NCBI GenBank assembly: GCA_024637045.1
Contig: JAGXFX010000003.1
Span: 34,598 to 98,597 of the forward strand
Length of the DNA stretch: 64,000 nucleotides
Reading direction: 5' to 3'
DNA from: Soehngenia sp.
Lineage (GTDB): Bacteria > Bacillota > Clostridia > Tissierellales > Tissierellaceae
Shown one piece after another: positions 63,734 to 64,000 of the stretch. The position numbers were made by a program, and so were the translations under genes. The notes below the pieces were generated by a model that was given only the letters and a program-made list of their open reading frames with translations, searched no databases and had not been told where the DNA came from. How positions within the stretch are numbered: the first letter of the stretch is position 1; the number at the start of each line of letters is the position of its first letter.

Positions 63734-64000
63734 ATGGGTAAGAAAAAGTTTGAAAGAAACAAACCACACGTAAACGTAGGAACAATTGGTCACGTAGACC
63801 ATGGTAAGACAACTCTTACAGCAGCTATAACATTTGTACTGAACAAGAGATTCGGTTCAGGAGAATTCATAAGCTATGACAACATAGACAAGGCACCAGA
63901 AGAGAGAGAAAGAGGAATTACAATCTCAACAGCACACGTTGAGTACGAAACAGATGCAAGACACTATGCACACGTAGACTGTCCAGGGCATGCTGACTAT
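63734..64000 (+). CDS. tuf: Elongation factor Tu, 5' part only
   Basis: The first 89 codons of EF-Tu, cut by the window edge. [18 protein letters not shown] is the P-loop (G1), [21 protein letters not shown] the switch region and [10 protein letters not shown] the G3 motif with intact His. GGGAGG precedes ATG 63734. It is read with the tRNA-Thr gene from the promoter at 63551. Confidence 0.96.
   Translation, partial: MGKKKFERNKPHVNVGTIGHVDHGKTTLTAAITFVLNKRFGSGEFISYDNIDKAPEERERGITISTAHVEYETDARHYAHVDCPGHADY

Overview
The window comes from a low-GC Gram-positive anaerobe of the class Clostridia. The evidence is the gene order ctsR-mcsA-mcsB-clpC-radA, then carD, a PIN/TRAM protein, ispD-ispF, proS-gltX-cysS, mrnC-thyX-rlmB-yacP-sigH, tRNA-Thr and tuf. 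AT-rich codon use, TTG and GTG starts behind strong Shine-Dalgarno sites, a proline-type T-box and a GEMM-I c-di-GMP riboswitch agree with this. Genus cannot be decided from the sequence alone.

Layout. 1-1.0 kb: the end of a TRAP transporter large permease and a GNAT acetyltransferase. 1.3-10.5 kb: a signalling cluster with a DUF4230-like protein, a two-domain KaiC-like ATPase split by a frameshift in a T8 run, a receiver-like/PAS/GGDEF/HD-GYP protein overlapping its stop, and a second PAS/GGDEF/HD-GYP gene. A 2567-bp IS21-family element with a 7-bp target duplication interrupts that last gene at codon 18. 10.7-17.5 kb: thioesterase, molybdopterin-domain lipoprotein, a third GGDEF/HD-GYP protein (LytS-type membrane sensor), an SLH protein, an AhpD-like protein and a DUF302 protein. 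17.7-26.6 kb: a Tm-1-like protein with a PEP-hydrolase-like TIM barrel, a sensor kinase with a solute-binding domain, its sigma-54 activator, a sigma-54 promoter, and gltS-ftcD-fchA-hutD. 26.8-30.5 kb: class I aldolase, two-subunit fumarase and malic enzyme. 31-36.4 kb: an oligopeptide ABC transporter. 36.5-42.3 kb: small housekeeping genes. 42.4-64 kb: an EF-G-like GTPase, a c-di-GMP-riboswitch-controlled exported transglutaminase, then the conserved stress, translation and sigma-H block.

How it fits together. Three proteins predicted both to make and to break c-di-GMP lie within 12 kb, and a c-di-GMP riboswitch lies 30 kb further on, so synthesis, breakdown and read-out are all in the window. 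The KaiC-like gene is joined to this network by a 1-nt stop/start overlap. It and the third gene of the same operon each carry one lesion that is reversible in principle. A second circuit runs from an extracellular ligand through the SBP-domain kinase and sigma-54 activator to the gltS promoter, which leads into tetrahydrofolate-linked formiminoglutamate breakdown. The right third is a conventional core-genome block.

All calls come from reading the sequence; no database search was run. Family assignments rest on recognised motifs and gene order.
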